Origin: an uncultured beta proteobacterium
GTDB taxonomy: Bacteria > Pseudomonadota > Gammaproteobacteria > Burkholderiales > Burkholderiaceae
Reading direction: 5' to 3'
Assembly (NCBI GenBank): GCA_903889595.1
Contig: CAISYI010000265.1
Location: 31,408 to 95,407, forward strand
DNA: 64,000 bases
The notes beneath the pieces were generated by a model that worked only from the letters and a program-made list of their open reading frames with translations, was not told where the DNA came from and did no database searches. Numbering within the stretch: position 1 is the first letter of the stretch; each line of letters starts with the position of its first letter. A program made the position numbers and the translations under genes. Of this stretch, positions 8,790-17,249 are shown one piece after another.

Positions 8790-8811
8790 GGTGCTTTAGG
8801 TATAAAGTGCC
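8790..8811 (+). terminator. Hairpin downstream of the Bug gene
   Basis: GGTGCTTTA (8790-8798) and TAAAGTGCC (8803-8811) pair completely if two G-T pairs are allowed, around a 4-nt loop. No T-tract follows, so it may be a processing or protective hairpin rather than an intrinsic terminator. A second small hairpin, TCAACT / AGTTGA, lies at 8816-8831. Confidence 0.45.
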
Positions 8812-8917
8812 GTAATCAACTCAATAGTTGAAGATTATGTCAATAAATTCATCAGCTTGAGGGCGTATTTATAGTAATATATTTCAAAATAATCCTTAAC
8901 CTCGCCAACCTTTAATA

Positions 8918-9604
8918 ATGGTTCATTACATGAAAAATATCTCTGCTAAATTAGCACTTGCATGCCTTGTTTCAGTATCAATAAATTTACATGCTGAAAA
9001 ATTACCTTTTGAAGGACTTTACGGTCAAATTGGAATTGGATATGATGGAGCTTCCCCATCTGCTACGGGTTCTTCAACTGGAAATCTTAGTACGGTTTAT
9101 GGAAGTTACAATATCGGCAAAGCCTATAATTTTAACGAGTCTCTTGCATTGGGATACAACTATGTTCTCGATCCAAAAATTCGTTTAGGTATTGGCTTTG
9201 AATACCATGTGATGATTGCAGTACCAAAACAAGATGCTACTTTAACCACCGGAAATACCACTGCAGTTATTGGTGGTTACGTCAAAAAGAATTCCTATGA
9301 TTTTTTCATAGCACCTGGTTATGTGGTTGATACTGATGGTCTTGCTTACGCTAAGTTCGGTTTGTCTTCATCTAGGGCTGAGTTATTGGGTGATACGATT
9401 AATTTCAAAGGTTACACCTTTGGTGCAGGGTACAAATATGCACTTGATCCAAACATGTTTGTTTTCGGTGAAGTAAATTACTCAGTTTATGGAGATCAAA
9501 CTTCCTATCCGACCACATATATCAACGGCGCGACTGCAACTCACAATCTTAACTATAGCTACAACTCAAAAATGGCTTTAATCGGTTATGGTTTCAGATT
9601 CTAA
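8918..9604 (+). CDS. Small outer-membrane beta-barrel protein
   Basis: This is a 228-residue exported protein. A signal peptide (KNISAKLALACLVSVSINLHA, cleavage after LHA) precedes a mature part made of alternating strands rich in Gly, Tyr and Asn, such as GLYGQIGIGYDG, SLALGYNYVL, IRLGIGFEYHV, YTFGAGYKYAL and MALIGYGFRF. The C-terminal Phe fits the beta-barrel assembly signal. Size suggests an eight-stranded OmpA/OmpW-like barrel, but no named family is recognised. The true start may be ATG 8930 rather than 8918. It stands alone, with its stop 4 bp from the end of the convergent Nudix gene. Confidence 0.8.
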   Translation: MVHYMKNISAKLALACLVSVSINLHAEKLPFEGLYGQIGIGYDGASPSATGSSTGNLSTVYGSYNIGKAYNFNESLALGYNYVLDPKIRLGIGFEYHVMIAVPKQDATLTTGNTTAVIGGYVKKNSYDFFIAPGYVVDTDGLAYAKFGLSSSRAELLGDTINFKGYTFGAGYKYALDPNMFVFGEVNYSVYGDQTSYPTTYINGATATHNLNYSYNSKMALIGYGFRF

Positions 9605-9607
9605 GTT

Positions 9608-10456
9608 TTAAAAAAGAGTTTCTTTTTTCAAATTCCTTAAGATAAAGTCTGCTGTAACAACAGCAGCATCTTGAGTCATCTTCTCTTCAAATATTAGGCT
9701 CACAATATCTTCAACATCATATTTCTGAAAATGATGGACTTCTCCATCGTTATTAGTTGGATTCCAATCATCATCAACGATCAAATCAAAAGTAAATATT
9801 CTTTCGTGATGGACTTCATTTGGCGGTAGTGGTCTTCTGATCTCGATTGAACCAATAGGATAAAGATTCTTTAATTGATTCGAAGTAACACCTGCCTCTT
9901 CCCAAAGCTCACGAATGACGGAAGATTGAATTGTTTCAAGTGCGCTAATCCCTCCAGCCGTCATGTTATCTAACAAACCAGGATCTACGGTTTTGCTATC
10001 GCTTCTTGTCGCTAGCCATAGGAGTCCATCCTCAGAGCAGCCGTTTACATGAACTGCATGGCTAATGAATCCGAAGCCTCTAAAAGCAGCACGTTCTAAT
10101 TGAAAAGCTTCATGAGAGTCTTCTCTTAAGAATGAAAAATTTTCATTACGCCAATGAGAAAATACCTTCTTAGACCTTAAGAATTCAGCAAGAATTTTCA
10201 GCTCTAAACTTAATTCTTGTGAGGATGCATTGGATAAAATAAGCGCATCTTTTGTCACTTGTATCAGGAAAAACTCATTCTGATCTTGGTCTAATAATTC
10301 CTGAATGAGCATTAAGCATGATGGAGAAATGCTTCCTATTACCTGATTGTTATAGAAGACTGGTGCAAAATTTTGAGGAATTGAACGATAAGATGTTTCA
10401 ATGATTTCCATCAGTGCTGATTTAGTCGAATCAGAAATTACATAACTTAATTTCAT
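9608..10456 (-). CDS. Nudix hydrolase with DUF4743-like N-terminal domain
   Basis: This 282-residue protein has a perfect Nudix box (G-x5-E-x7-R-E-L-W-E-E-A-G-V, in GGISALETIQSSVIRELWEE). The N-terminal half (about residues 1-115) resembles the DUF4743 region found in Tnr3/YJR142W-type proteins. Yeast and plant relatives remove phosphate groups from damaged thiamine diphosphate forms, so a diphosphate-cleaning role is plausible but not shown. No export signal is seen. Its upstream region carries two copies of a structured direct repeat, the nearer ending about 40 bp before the start codon, so those repeats could sit in its 5' leader. The ribosome-binding site is weak. Confidence 0.88.
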   Translation of the reverse strand: MKLSYVISDSTKSALMEIIETSYRSIPQNFAPVFYNNQVIGSISPSCLMLIQELLDQDQNEFFLIQVTKDALILSNASSQELSLELKILAEFLRSKKVFSHWRNENFSFLREDSHEAFQLERAAFRGFGFISHAVHVNGCSEDGLLWLATRSDSKTVDPGLLDNMTAGGISALETIQSSVIRELWEEAGVTSNQLKNLYPIGSIEIRRPLPPNEVHHERIFTFDLIVDDDWNPTNNDGEVHHFQKYDVEDIVSLIFEEKMTQDAAVVTADFILRNLKKETLF

Positions 10457-10494
10457 ATAACATTTCTTTGCAAAATTTTTAAAACTATTTAAAT

Positions 10495-10570
10495 TTTTCC
10501 ATTACCACTTTAGGGGGAAAGTATGGTTCTTAAAATTGGGATTAGTCAGCGAATGCCCCACCAAAACTAA
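10495..10570. repeat. Structured direct repeat, copy 1 (near the Nudix start)
   Basis: This 76-bp unit matches copy 2 at about 80% with no gaps, offset by exactly 128 bp. Conserved blocks are TTACCACTTTAGGGGG, CTTAAAATT, AGTCAG and GCCCCACCA. Hairpin A pairs CCA+CTTT (10504-10510) with AAAG+TGG (10518-10526), leaving the G5 run in the loop. Hairpin B pairs TGGT (10524-10527) with ACCA (10560-10563), enclosing a weaker GGGATT / AAT-CCC stem. The two share TGG, so they exclude each other, and the G5 loop could pair with the downstream CCCC. Read on the minus strand it would lie in the leader of the Nudix gene. The plus strand also holds a 15-codon frame (10523-10570) after an AGGGGG ribosome-binding-like run. 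Confidence 0.65.
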
Positions 10571-10622
10571 TATTTTTTTCAACTTTTACATATTATGGAA
10601 AATACTAGTGTGTAAGTTAGTG

Positions 10623-10698
10623 TTTTCCCTTACCACTTTAGGGGGAATGAATGGTGCTTAAAATTTGAGCAAGTCAGCCCTTGCCCCACCATGTCTAA
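10623..10698. repeat. Structured direct repeat, copy 2
   Basis: This is the second copy of the unit. Here the long-range stem is stronger: ATGGTG (10651-10656) with CACCAT (10687-10692), and an inner stem GCAAG (10669-10673) with CTTGC (10680-10684) around TCAGCC. The inner-stem bases differ from copy 1, yet a stem still forms, which favours an RNA or DNA structure over a peptide. The plus-strand frame seen in copy 1 is interrupted by TGA at 10666-10668. The 52 bp between the two copies are AT-rich with no further signal. Confidence 0.62.
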
Positions 10699-10720
10699 CT
10701 ATTTTCACTATTTATTGCTA

Positions 10721-10745
10721 CTTATCCACAATACTTGTGGATAAG
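10721..10745. promoter_or_regulatory. Two perfect DnaA boxes in inverted orientation
   Basis: CTTATCCACA (10721-10730) and TGTGGATAAG (10736-10745) form a perfect 10-bp inverted repeat with a 5-bp spacer. Each arm contains the DnaA consensus TTATCCACA. An A-rich tract follows (10753-10772). No dnaA gene is nearby; the flanking topoisomerase genes are parE/parC. It could be a DnaA-regulated promoter or a DnaA-titration site. Confidence 0.75.
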
Positions 10746-10773
10746 TTATTCTTTAAAAAAACAAAAAAAAAGA

Positions 10774-10802
10774 TTGACAATGAGACAGAATATTTTTAAT
10801 AA
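10774..10802 (+). promoter_or_regulatory. Predicted sigma70 promoter reading toward parE
   Basis: TTGACA (10774-10779) and TAATAA (10797-10802) are separated by 17 bp. It lies about 30 bp beyond the DnaA boxes, so DnaA could affect it. A transcript would cross the antisense strand of tRNA-Arg before reaching parE about 330 bp downstream. The stretch 10925-11141 between the tRNA and parE shows only AT-rich sequence and a short dyad (ATACG / CGTAT, 11046-11056). Confidence 0.45.
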
Positions 10803-10849
10803 AATAAAACAGATGCTAATGCGTTTGTTCTCAATATTAATCTCAAATT

Positions 10850-10924
10850 TGGTCCCGCCGACAGGAATCGAACCTGTATCTTACGCTTAGGAGGCATACG
10901 TTCTATCCATTGAACTACGGCGAG
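10850..10924 (-). tRNA. tRNA-Arg (anticodon CCT)
   Basis: Read on the minus strand, the acceptor CTCGCCG pairs with CGGCGGG, the D arm is GTTCAATGGATAGAAC, and the anticodon loop CTCCTAA (anticodon CCT) sits on a TATGC/GCGTA stem. The T arm is ACAGGTTCGATTCCTGT. Discriminator A and CCA are encoded. Confidence 0.96.
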
Positions 10925-11141
10925 ATTGGATGATTTTACAATGAATGTAAATAATATTTAATTTTCAAAAAAGTTAAAAAAATAAATTGTGTATTAGATC
11001 AAGAGTTTAGTTAAAAATAGTTTGATTTAGTATGGGTAAATGATGATACGTCGTATTGAAAATTGATAATATAGTCAGCAATTTAGAATATCATCTTGAA
11101 ATCCATTCATTCAATTACGGCAAGCTACATTAGTTATTTCC

Positions 11142-13130
11142 ATGGCAACAAATAAAGAAAACTACAGCGAATCATCCATCAAAGTTTTAAAAGGCTTAGA
11201 GCCAGTAAAACAACGACCTGGTATGTACACGCGCACCGACAACCCGTTACATATTATTCAAGAGGTTATTGATAATGCCTCGGACGAAGCATTAGGTGGT
11301 CATGGTAAAGAAATTTCACTGATAATGCATATTGATGGCAGCATCAGTGTAGAAGATTTTGGCAGAGGTATTCCTGTTGGAATGCATCCTGAAGAAAAAA
11401 AACCCGTTGTTGAAATTGTATTTACACAACTCCATGCTGGTGGAAAATTCGAAAAAGGAAGCGCTGGAGCTTATGCATTTTCAGGCGGGCTTCATGGAGT
11501 TGGTGTTTCAGTTACTAATGCCTTATCAAAGCGTCTCGAAGTTCAAGTATGCAGAGAAAAGTTTTTTTCTACTTTGGCCTTTGAAAATGGATTTTTAGTC
11601 GAAAACATCCAGTCAATTCCGATTACCAAAGGAAGTAAACAAAACGGTACAAGAGTCAGAGTTTGGCCAGATCCAAAGTACTTCGATTCCCCAGTCATTC
11701 CATTGAACGAATTACAGCGTTTATTGAGGTCAAAAGCCGTTTTGCTGCCAGGTGTTAAAGTTAACTTAACCGTTGAAAAAAATAACGATACTCAATCATG
11801 GATTTATGAAAAAGGATTAAGAGGTTATTTAGATGAGGCAATGGTTCAATTGGGTCACAGTGAAACTCTAATTCCTCCATTTGAAGGTGAACACTTTGCT
11901 CACCCTGACGTAGTTGGTGAAGAAAGCTTTGCACAAGGCGAGGGTGCTTCTTGGGTTGTTGCTTGGACGGAGTTTGGTAATCCTGTGCGCGAGAGTTATG
12001 TGAACTTAATTCCTACGACTGCCGGTGGAACTCATGAGAGCGGCCTTCGAGAGGGGCTGTTTAATGCGGTGAAGTCATTTATTGAAATGCATGCTTTGCT
12101 ACCAAAAGGCGTTAAATTAATGCCGGATGATGTGTTTGCGAGAGCATCTTTTGTACTTTCAGCTAAAGTTCTTGACCCACAGTTTCAGGGTCAAATTAAA
12201 GAACGTTTAAATTCGAGAGATGCAGTTCGACTTGTTTCTGGCTTTGTAAAGTCTGCTCTTGATCTATGGCTAAATGAACACGTTGATTTAGGTAAGAAAC
12301 TTGCTGATTTAGTTATCAAGCAAGCTCAAGCAAGAACCAAAGCTGGCCAAAAAGTTGAGAAGAAAAAATCCTCTGGGGTAGCGGTATTACCCGGTAAATT
12401 AACAGATTGTGAAAGTGAAGATATCATCATCAATGAAATCTTTTTAGTAGAGGGCGATTCAGCAGGTGGCTCTGCCAAGATGGGACGAAATAAAGAGTAT
12501 CAGGCCATCTTACCTTTAAGAGGAAAGGTACTAAATACCTGGGAAGCTGATAAAGATAGATTATTTGCAAATAATGAAGTTCACGATATAGCGGTTGCAA
12601 TTGGCGTTGATCCCCACAGTGCGAGTGATGAACCTGATTTAAGTAATCTTCGTTATGGAAAAGTTTGTATTTTGTCTGATGCTGACGTTGACGGTTCTCA
12701 TATTCAAGTTCTTTTGTTAACACTTTTTTATAAACACTTTCCAAAATTAGTTGAACGCGGTCATATTTACGTAGCAAGACCGCCTCTTTTTAGAGTAGAT
12801 GCACCTGCTAGAGGGAAGAAGCCTGCTCAAAAGATCTATGCATTAGATCTTCCAGAATTAAAAAATATTGAAGACAAGTTAATCAAAGATGGTCTAAAGA
12901 CAGGAAGTTGGCAAATATCAAGATTTAAAGGTTTAGGTGAAATGAGTCCTGAGCAGTTGTGGGAGACTACTTTAAATCCTGATACTAGAAGATTGTTGCC
13001 AATCCTCACAGGTAGCTTAGGTCTTGAAGATACAAATAAGTTGATGGATATGCTAATGGGTAAATCTGAATCATCAGCTCGCAGGACCTGGTTAGAAGAT
13101 CGTGGTAATGAAGTAGAAGCGGATATTTAA
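11142..13130 (+). CDS. parE: DNA topoisomerase IV subunit B
   Basis: This 662-residue ATPase subunit of topoisomerase IV unlinks daughter chromosomes. The GHKL ATPase domain has EVIDNASDEALGG (Mg-binding N45), DFGRGIP and GGLHGVGVSVTNAL. The transducer region follows, then the TOPRIM domain with EGDSA (437-441) and DADVDG (513-518), and finally RFKGLGEM near the C-terminus. The N-terminal signature VLKGLEPVKQRPGMY followed by TRTDNPLH is that of ParE, not GyrB, and the protein is about 150 residues shorter than GyrB. The parC start lies 3 bp after the stop, so the subunits are co-translated. Upstream are DnaA boxes and a possible promoter. Confidence 0.97.
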   Translation: MATNKENYSESSIKVLKGLEPVKQRPGMYTRTDNPLHIIQEVIDNASDEALGGHGKEISLIMHIDGSISVEDFGRGIPVGMHPEEKKPVVEIVFTQLHAGGKFEKGSAGAYAFSGGLHGVGVSVTNALSKRLEVQVCREKFFSTLAFENGFLVENIQSIPITKGSKQNGTRVRVWPDPKYFDSPVIPLNELQRLLRSKAVLLPGVKVNLTVEKNNDTQSWIYEKGLRGYLDEAMVQLGHSETLIPPFEGEHFAHPDVVGEESFAQGEGASWVVAWTEFGNPVRESYVNLIPTTAGGTHESGLREGLFNAVKSFIEMHALLPKGVKLMPDDVFARASFVLSAKVLDPQFQGQIKERLNSRDAVRLVSGFVKSALDLWLNEHVDLGKKLADLVIKQAQARTKAGQKVEKKKSSGVAVLPGKLTDCESEDIIINEIFLVEGDSAGGSAKMGRNKEYQAILPLRGKVLNTWEADKDRLFANNEVHDIAVAIGVDPHSASDEPDLSNLRYGKVCILSDADVDGSHIQVLLLTLFYKHFPKLVERGHIYVARPPLFRVDAPARGKKPAQKIYALDLPELKNIEDKLIKDGLKTGSWQISRFKGLGEMSPEQLWETTLNPDTRRLLPILTGSLGLEDTNKLMDMLMGKSESSARRTWLEDRGNEVEADI

Positions 13131-13133
13131 GTT

Positions 13134-15464
13134 ATGGCAAATAATAATGAATTAGATCTTTTTTCAAACATTCAACCAGAGGATCCGAATGATTCTTTGG
13201 TATTGGGACATTTTGCTGAAAGAGCATATTTAGATTACGCAATTAGCGTGGTTAAAGGTCGTGCATTACCCGAGTTAGCAGATGGTCAAAAGCCTGTACA
13301 AAGAAGAATTCTTTACTCGATGAGTGAAATGGGTTTAAGGTTTGATGCTAAACCAGTTAAAAGCGCCAGGGTGGTAGGTGATGTATTAGGTAAGTTTCAC
13401 CCGCATGGTGATCAATCTGCTTATGATGCCTTGGTTCGATTGGCGCAAAGTTTTAGCCTTCGATATCCTCTGATTGATGGTCAGGGTAATTTTGGTTCAA
13501 GGGATGGAGACGGTGCAGCGGCAATGCGGTACACGGAAGCTCGCCTTACGAAGATCTCGAGTTTATTATTGGATGAGCTCGATCAAGGTACTGTTGATTT
13601 TATTCCAAATTATGATGGATCTTTTACTGAGCCGGCGTTACTACCAGCAAGACTTCCTTTTGTTTTATTAAATGGTGCATCTGGGATTGCCGTTGGTATG
13701 GCAACTGAAATACCCTCTCATAATTTAGTAGAGGTGGCAGCAGCTAGCGTAGCGATCTTAAAAAATCCAAAAATTTCTGAAGATGAAATTTTGAATATTA
13801 TTCCTGGGCCAGACTTTCCTGGTGGTGGCCAAATCATTTCGTCAATTCAAGAAATTCAAGAAATATATAAGCTCGGTCGTGGTAGTCTAAAAATGAGAGC
13901 TCGCTGGAACATTGAGGAATTGGCCCGTGGACAATGGAAGCTTGTTATTACCGAAATGCCTCCCAATGCCTCTACTCAAAAAGTGCTTCAAGAAATTGAA
14001 GAACTAACTAATCCAAAAGTGAAAATTGGAAAGAAATCTTTATCTGCTGACCAAAACTCCTTAAAGCAAGCCGCTTTAGCAATGCTCGACGGGGTTCGTG
14101 ATGAATCCAGTAAAGATGCTGCTGTGCGCTTGGTCTTTGAACCAAAATCAAAAAATATCGATGTTAATGAATTCGCGAATTTTTTACTCGCTCATACCTC
14201 TCTTGAATCAAATGCTTCTATCAATTTGGTAATGATTGGAACTGATGGACGTCCAAGACAAAAAGGCTTATTGGCGATTTTGCAGGAATGGGCACAATTC
14301 CGAATCCAAACTGTTACAAGACGAACTGCTTTTCGTTTAAAAAAGGTTGAAGATAGAATTCACATTTTAGAAGGTCGTCAATTAATTCTTCTAAATATTG
14401 ATGAAGTAATTCAAATTATTCGTGCAAGTGATGAGCCTAAAAAAGATTTGATGGAAGCTTTTAAATTATCTGAGCGTCAAGCAGATGACATTCTAGAGAT
14501 TCGATTACGACAACTAGCCAGATTAGAAGCGATTAAGATTGAACAAGAACTTAACCAACTTAATCAAGAGAAAGAAGACTTATCCAACTTGTTAGGTAAC
14601 GATTCTGTTATGCGTCGCCGTATCATTAAAGAAATTGAAGCCGATAGTAAGACGTTTGGAGACGCTAGAAGAACCTTAATACAAGAAGAAAAACGCTCTA
14701 TTATTCAAACAAAAGTCGTAGATGAGGCTGTTACGGTTATTGTTTCACAAAAAGGCTGGGTAAGATCTCGTCTTGGTCACGGACATGACCCACTGCAGTT
14801 TTCTTTCAAGGCTGGCGATAATTTATATGCGGTTTTTGAATGTAGAACTATTGATTTTATTTTAGGTGTTGGTAGCAATGGCCGTGTTTACAGCGTGGCT
14901 GTGTCTGATTTGCCTGGAGCACGGGGTGATGGTGTGCCAATGACATCACTTGTCAGTATGGTTTCTGGTACTCAAATGATTGCCTTTTATGCAGGTCAAT
15001 TAGATGATTTGATTCTTATTGCCATGTCCTCTGGTAATGGCTTTTTAGCTAATGTTGCAGACATGGTTACAAGAAACAAAGCAGGTAAATCTTTTGTAGG
15101 ACTGAATGAAAAGTTTTCACCTGCGGATAGTATTTTGCCCCTCTACAAGATAAAAGAATCGATGAAGCAAGTAGCTTGCTATTCATCCGAAGGTAAATTA
15201 CTTTCATTCGATATCGCTGAATTAAAACGTCTACCGTCCGGAGGGAAGGGCGTAATTTTGATGGATATTGGTGATAAAGCACAATTATTAAGTGCTATTT
15301 GCTACGATGAGCAAGGTTTGTTGCTAGAAGGTTTAGGGCGCGCCAACAAGCCAAGCTCTGTAACACTTAGCATGAAAACTTTGTTGACTTACAAGACTTC
15401 AAGAGCTAAAAAAGGTCAATTCGTCGAACCAAGACTGAAAGAAGCACTATTAAAGTCAGTCTAG
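13134..15464 (+). CDS. parC: DNA topoisomerase IV subunit A
   Basis: This 776-residue breakage-reunion subunit pairs with ParE. The catalytic tyrosine is Y133 in [12 protein letters not shown]. The winged-helix active region includes [19 protein letters not shown], with Gln where E. coli ParC has Ser80, which I recall as usual in betaproteobacteria. The tower and coiled-coil region (about 340-480) is followed by a reduced C-terminal beta-pinwheel typical of ParC. It is co-transcribed with parE and ends at a nested inverted repeat that separates it from the convergent RidA gene. Confidence 0.97.
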   Translation: MANNNELDLFSNIQPEDPNDSLVLGHFAERAYLDYAISVVKGRALPELADGQKPVQRRILYSMSEMGLRFDAKPVKSARVVGDVLGKFHPHGDQSAYDALVRLAQSFSLRYPLIDGQGNFGSRDGDGAAAMRYTEARLTKISSLLLDELDQGTVDFIPNYDGSFTEPALLPARLPFVLLNGASGIAVGMATEIPSHNLVEVAAASVAILKNPKISEDEILNIIPGPDFPGGGQIISSIQEIQEIYKLGRGSLKMRARWNIEELARGQWKLVITEMPPNASTQKVLQEIEELTNPKVKIGKKSLSADQNSLKQAALAMLDGVRDESSKDAAVRLVFEPKSKNIDVNEFANFLLAHTSLESNASINLVMIGTDGRPRQKGLLAILQEWAQFRIQTVTRRTAFRLKKVEDRIHILEGRQLILLNIDEVIQIIRASDEPKKDLMEAFKLSERQADDILEIRLRQLARLEAIKIEQELNQLNQEKEDLSNLLGNDSVMRRRIIKEIEADSKTFGDARRTLIQEEKRSIIQTKVVDEAVTVIVSQKGWVRSRLGHGHDPLQFSFKAGDNLYAVFECRTIDFILGVGSNGRVYSVAVSDLPGARGDGVPMTSLVSMVSGTQMIAFYAGQLDDLILIAMSSGNGFLANVADMVTRNKAGKSFVGLNEKFSPADSILPLYKIKESMKQVACYSSEGKLLSFDIAELKRLPSGGKGVILMDIGDKAQLLSAICYDEQGLLLEGLGRANKPSSVTLSMKTLLTYKTSRAKKGQFVEPRLKEALLKSV

Positions 15465-15480
15465 TCGACTGTTTTAACTT

Positions 15481-15542
15481 AGGTCATCCAAAGAAGTGAA
15501 GTCATTTTTTTCTAGACTTCACCAATCTGGACTGAATGACCT
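15481..15542. terminator. Nested inverted repeat between convergent parC and RidA genes
   Basis: The outer arms AGGTCAT (15481-15487) and ATGACCT (15536-15542) enclose an inner perfect 8-bp stem, GTGAAGTC (15496-15503) with GACTTCAC (15515-15522), whose loop carries a run of seven T. This is probably a bidirectional terminator. Confidence 0.65.
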
Positions 15543-15555
15543 TAATTACCTTTAA

Positions 15556-16032
15556 CTAATTTGTGGCAATTTCTGCTATGAGCTCAATTTCAACGCAAAC
15601 ACCCATTGGTAATTGATTTACTCCTACTGCACTTCTAGCATGTTTGCCAGCGTCCCCCAATACTTCCACGAGTAGTTCAGAGCAACCATTGGTTACTAAA
15701 TGGTGTTCGGTAAAATCGGGGGTACAGTTCACAAAGCTGCTCACTTTAATGATGCGTTGTATACCATCAATATCTCCCAAATGCTTTTCTAAGGTAGCTA
15801 ATAAATCAATGGCTACAGATCTTGCAGCAAGCTTACCTTCTTCGGTAGTTAATTCTTGACCAAGCTTACCCACCCATGGGACTCCATCTTTTTTGGCAAT
15901 ATGGCCAGATAAATACACCAAATTACCAATATGTGTGGACATGACGTAGGATGCTGCTGGAGCAGAGGGTTTAGGCAAAACAATGCCGAGTTCCGCCAGG
16001 CGTTGTTTACGTTGAGAATTAGAGTCGATCAT
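15556..16032 (-). CDS. RidA/YjgF-family protein
   Basis: This 158-residue protein belongs to the RidA superfamily, whose members hydrolyse reactive enamine/imine intermediates or carry related functions. Recognisable features are YLSGHIAKKDGVP, GKLGQELTTEEGKLAARSVAIDLLATLEKHLGDIDGIQRIIKV and the C-terminal HARSAVGVNQLPMGVCVEIELIAEI. The usual catalytic Arg lies in HARSAVGV. It is longer than canonical RidA (about 128 residues) and resembles the YjgF subgroup with LGIVLPKPSAPAASYV at the N-terminus, so the exact substrate is uncertain. It follows the VWA/MoxR genes on the same strand after a 39-bp gap. Confidence 0.88.
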   Translation of the reverse strand: MIDSNSQRKQRLAELGIVLPKPSAPAASYVMSTHIGNLVYLSGHIAKKDGVPWVGKLGQELTTEEGKLAARSVAIDLLATLEKHLGDIDGIQRIIKVSSFVNCTPDFTEHHLVTNGCSELLVEVLGDAGKHARSAVGVNQLPMGVCVEIELIAEIATN

Positions 16033-16071
16033 ATATCCGCCATAAAAATTTGTTAAGAGTAGTATAAATGA

Positions 16072-17247
16072 CTATTTCGATAATTCATTCATTGCATTTT
16101 CAAGGCCAACTAAGGTCACGGGAAACATTTTTCCTCGTATTAGTTCTTTGATGATGCTAACTGACTGACGGTATTGCCAAACTCCTTCGGGTTCCGGATT
16201 TAACCAAATTACTTTTTTAAAGTGTTCGAGGATTCGATTCACCCAAGTTGCACCAGCTTCATTATTGTTGTACTCAACTGATCCACCAATGGATAAAATT
16301 TCATAGGGGCTCATTGTTGCATCCCCCACGAAAATGACTTTATATTCTGAACCGTATTTATTAAGAATATCCATCGTATCAAATTTTTCTAAATGTCTTC
16401 TTTGATTATTTTTCCAGACATAATCATACAAACAGTTGTGAAAATAGTAATATTCAAGATGTTTTAATTCGGTTTTAGCTGCTGAAAACAACTCTTCAAC
16501 ACGTTGAATATGGTCATCCATTGACCCACCGACGTCCATTAATAAAATGACCTTAATATTATTGTGACGCTCTGGTCGCATTTTTATATCTAAGTAACCA
16601 GCGTTAGCAGCCGTCGATTGAATCGTATTAACTAAATCAAATTCATCAGCAATTCCTGTTCTAGTAAATTGCCGCAGACGACGTAAGGCCATTTTGATAT
16701 TACGAATATTCAACTCTTGACGATCATCATAATCTTGGAAAGTTCTTTTTTCCCAGACTTTTAACGCTGTTCGGTTTCCAGCACTTTCACCTTTGATTCT
16801 AAAGCCCTCAGGGTGAAACCCACCATGACCAAAGGGAGAAGAGCCACCTGTACCAATCCATTTACTACCACCTTCATGACGACTTTTTTGCTCTTTCATT
16901 AATTCATCGAGTCTTTTCATTAAGGCATCTAAACCGCCCAATTTTTCAATCTTTGCCTTATCTTCAGGAGATAATTCTTTTTGAAATTTCTTAATTAGCC
17001 AATCATCCGAAATTTCTCCAGATAACCCTATGATAGATTCAACCCCGGCAAAATATGTTGAAAATACTTGATCAAAGCGGTCAAAGAATTTTTCATCTTT
17101 TACTAGAGTTAGTCGGGTTAAAAAATAAAAATCTTGAATTGATGGCGGGATTACTTCTTTCTTTAAAGCATCTAATAAGGTTAGATATTCACCAATAGAA
17201 ACAGGGATTTTCTGATCGCGAAGTTGAAAGAAAAATTCGATCAGCAT
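16072..17247 (-). CDS. VWA-domain protein, CoxE-like
   Basis: This 391-residue cytoplasmic protein has an N-terminal region typical of CoxE-like proteins (FFFQLRDQKIPVSIGEYLTLL), a Gly-rich central loop (about 125-150), and a C-terminal von Willebrand A domain. The metal-site motif reads LLMDVGGSMDDH, so the first Ser of the classical DxSxS is Gly. A paired MoxR ATPase gene ends 2 bp upstream of its start, and such pairs act as chaperones that insert cofactors or assemble enzyme complexes. The client here is unknown; the nearest redox genes are two small cytochromes c. Confidence 0.9.
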   Translation of the reverse strand: MLIEFFFQLRDQKIPVSIGEYLTLLDALKKEVIPPSIQDFYFLTRLTLVKDEKFFDRFDQVFSTYFAGVESIIGLSGEISDDWLIKKFQKELSPEDKAKIEKLGGLDALMKRLDELMKEQKSRHEGGSKWIGTGGSSPFGHGGFHPEGFRIKGESAGNRTALKVWEKRTFQDYDDRQELNIRNIKMALRRLRQFTRTGIADEFDLVNTIQSTAANAGYLDIKMRPERHNNIKVILLMDVGGSMDDHIQRVEELFSAAKTELKHLEYYYFHNCLYDYVWKNNQRRHLEKFDTMDILNKYGSEYKVIFVGDATMSPYEILSIGGSVEYNNNEAGATWVNRILEHFKKVIWLNPEPEGVWQYRQSVSIIKELIRGKMFPVTLVGLENAMNELSK

Positions 17248-17249
17248 GA

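Noticed and set aside
10666..10668. Selenocysteine codon in repeat copy 2
   Set aside because: A TGA in a 15-codon frame without any SECIS-like or selenoprotein context is better explained as a non-coding repeat.
10457..11141. Chromosomal origin oriC
   Set aside because: Only two DnaA boxes are seen, and dnaA, dnaN and gyrB are absent. The adjacent genes are parE/parC.
11142..15464. gyrB/gyrA instead of parE/parC
   Set aside because: Short length of the B subunit, the ParE-type N-terminus, and the coupled order with a short C-terminal pinwheel indicate topoisomerase IV.
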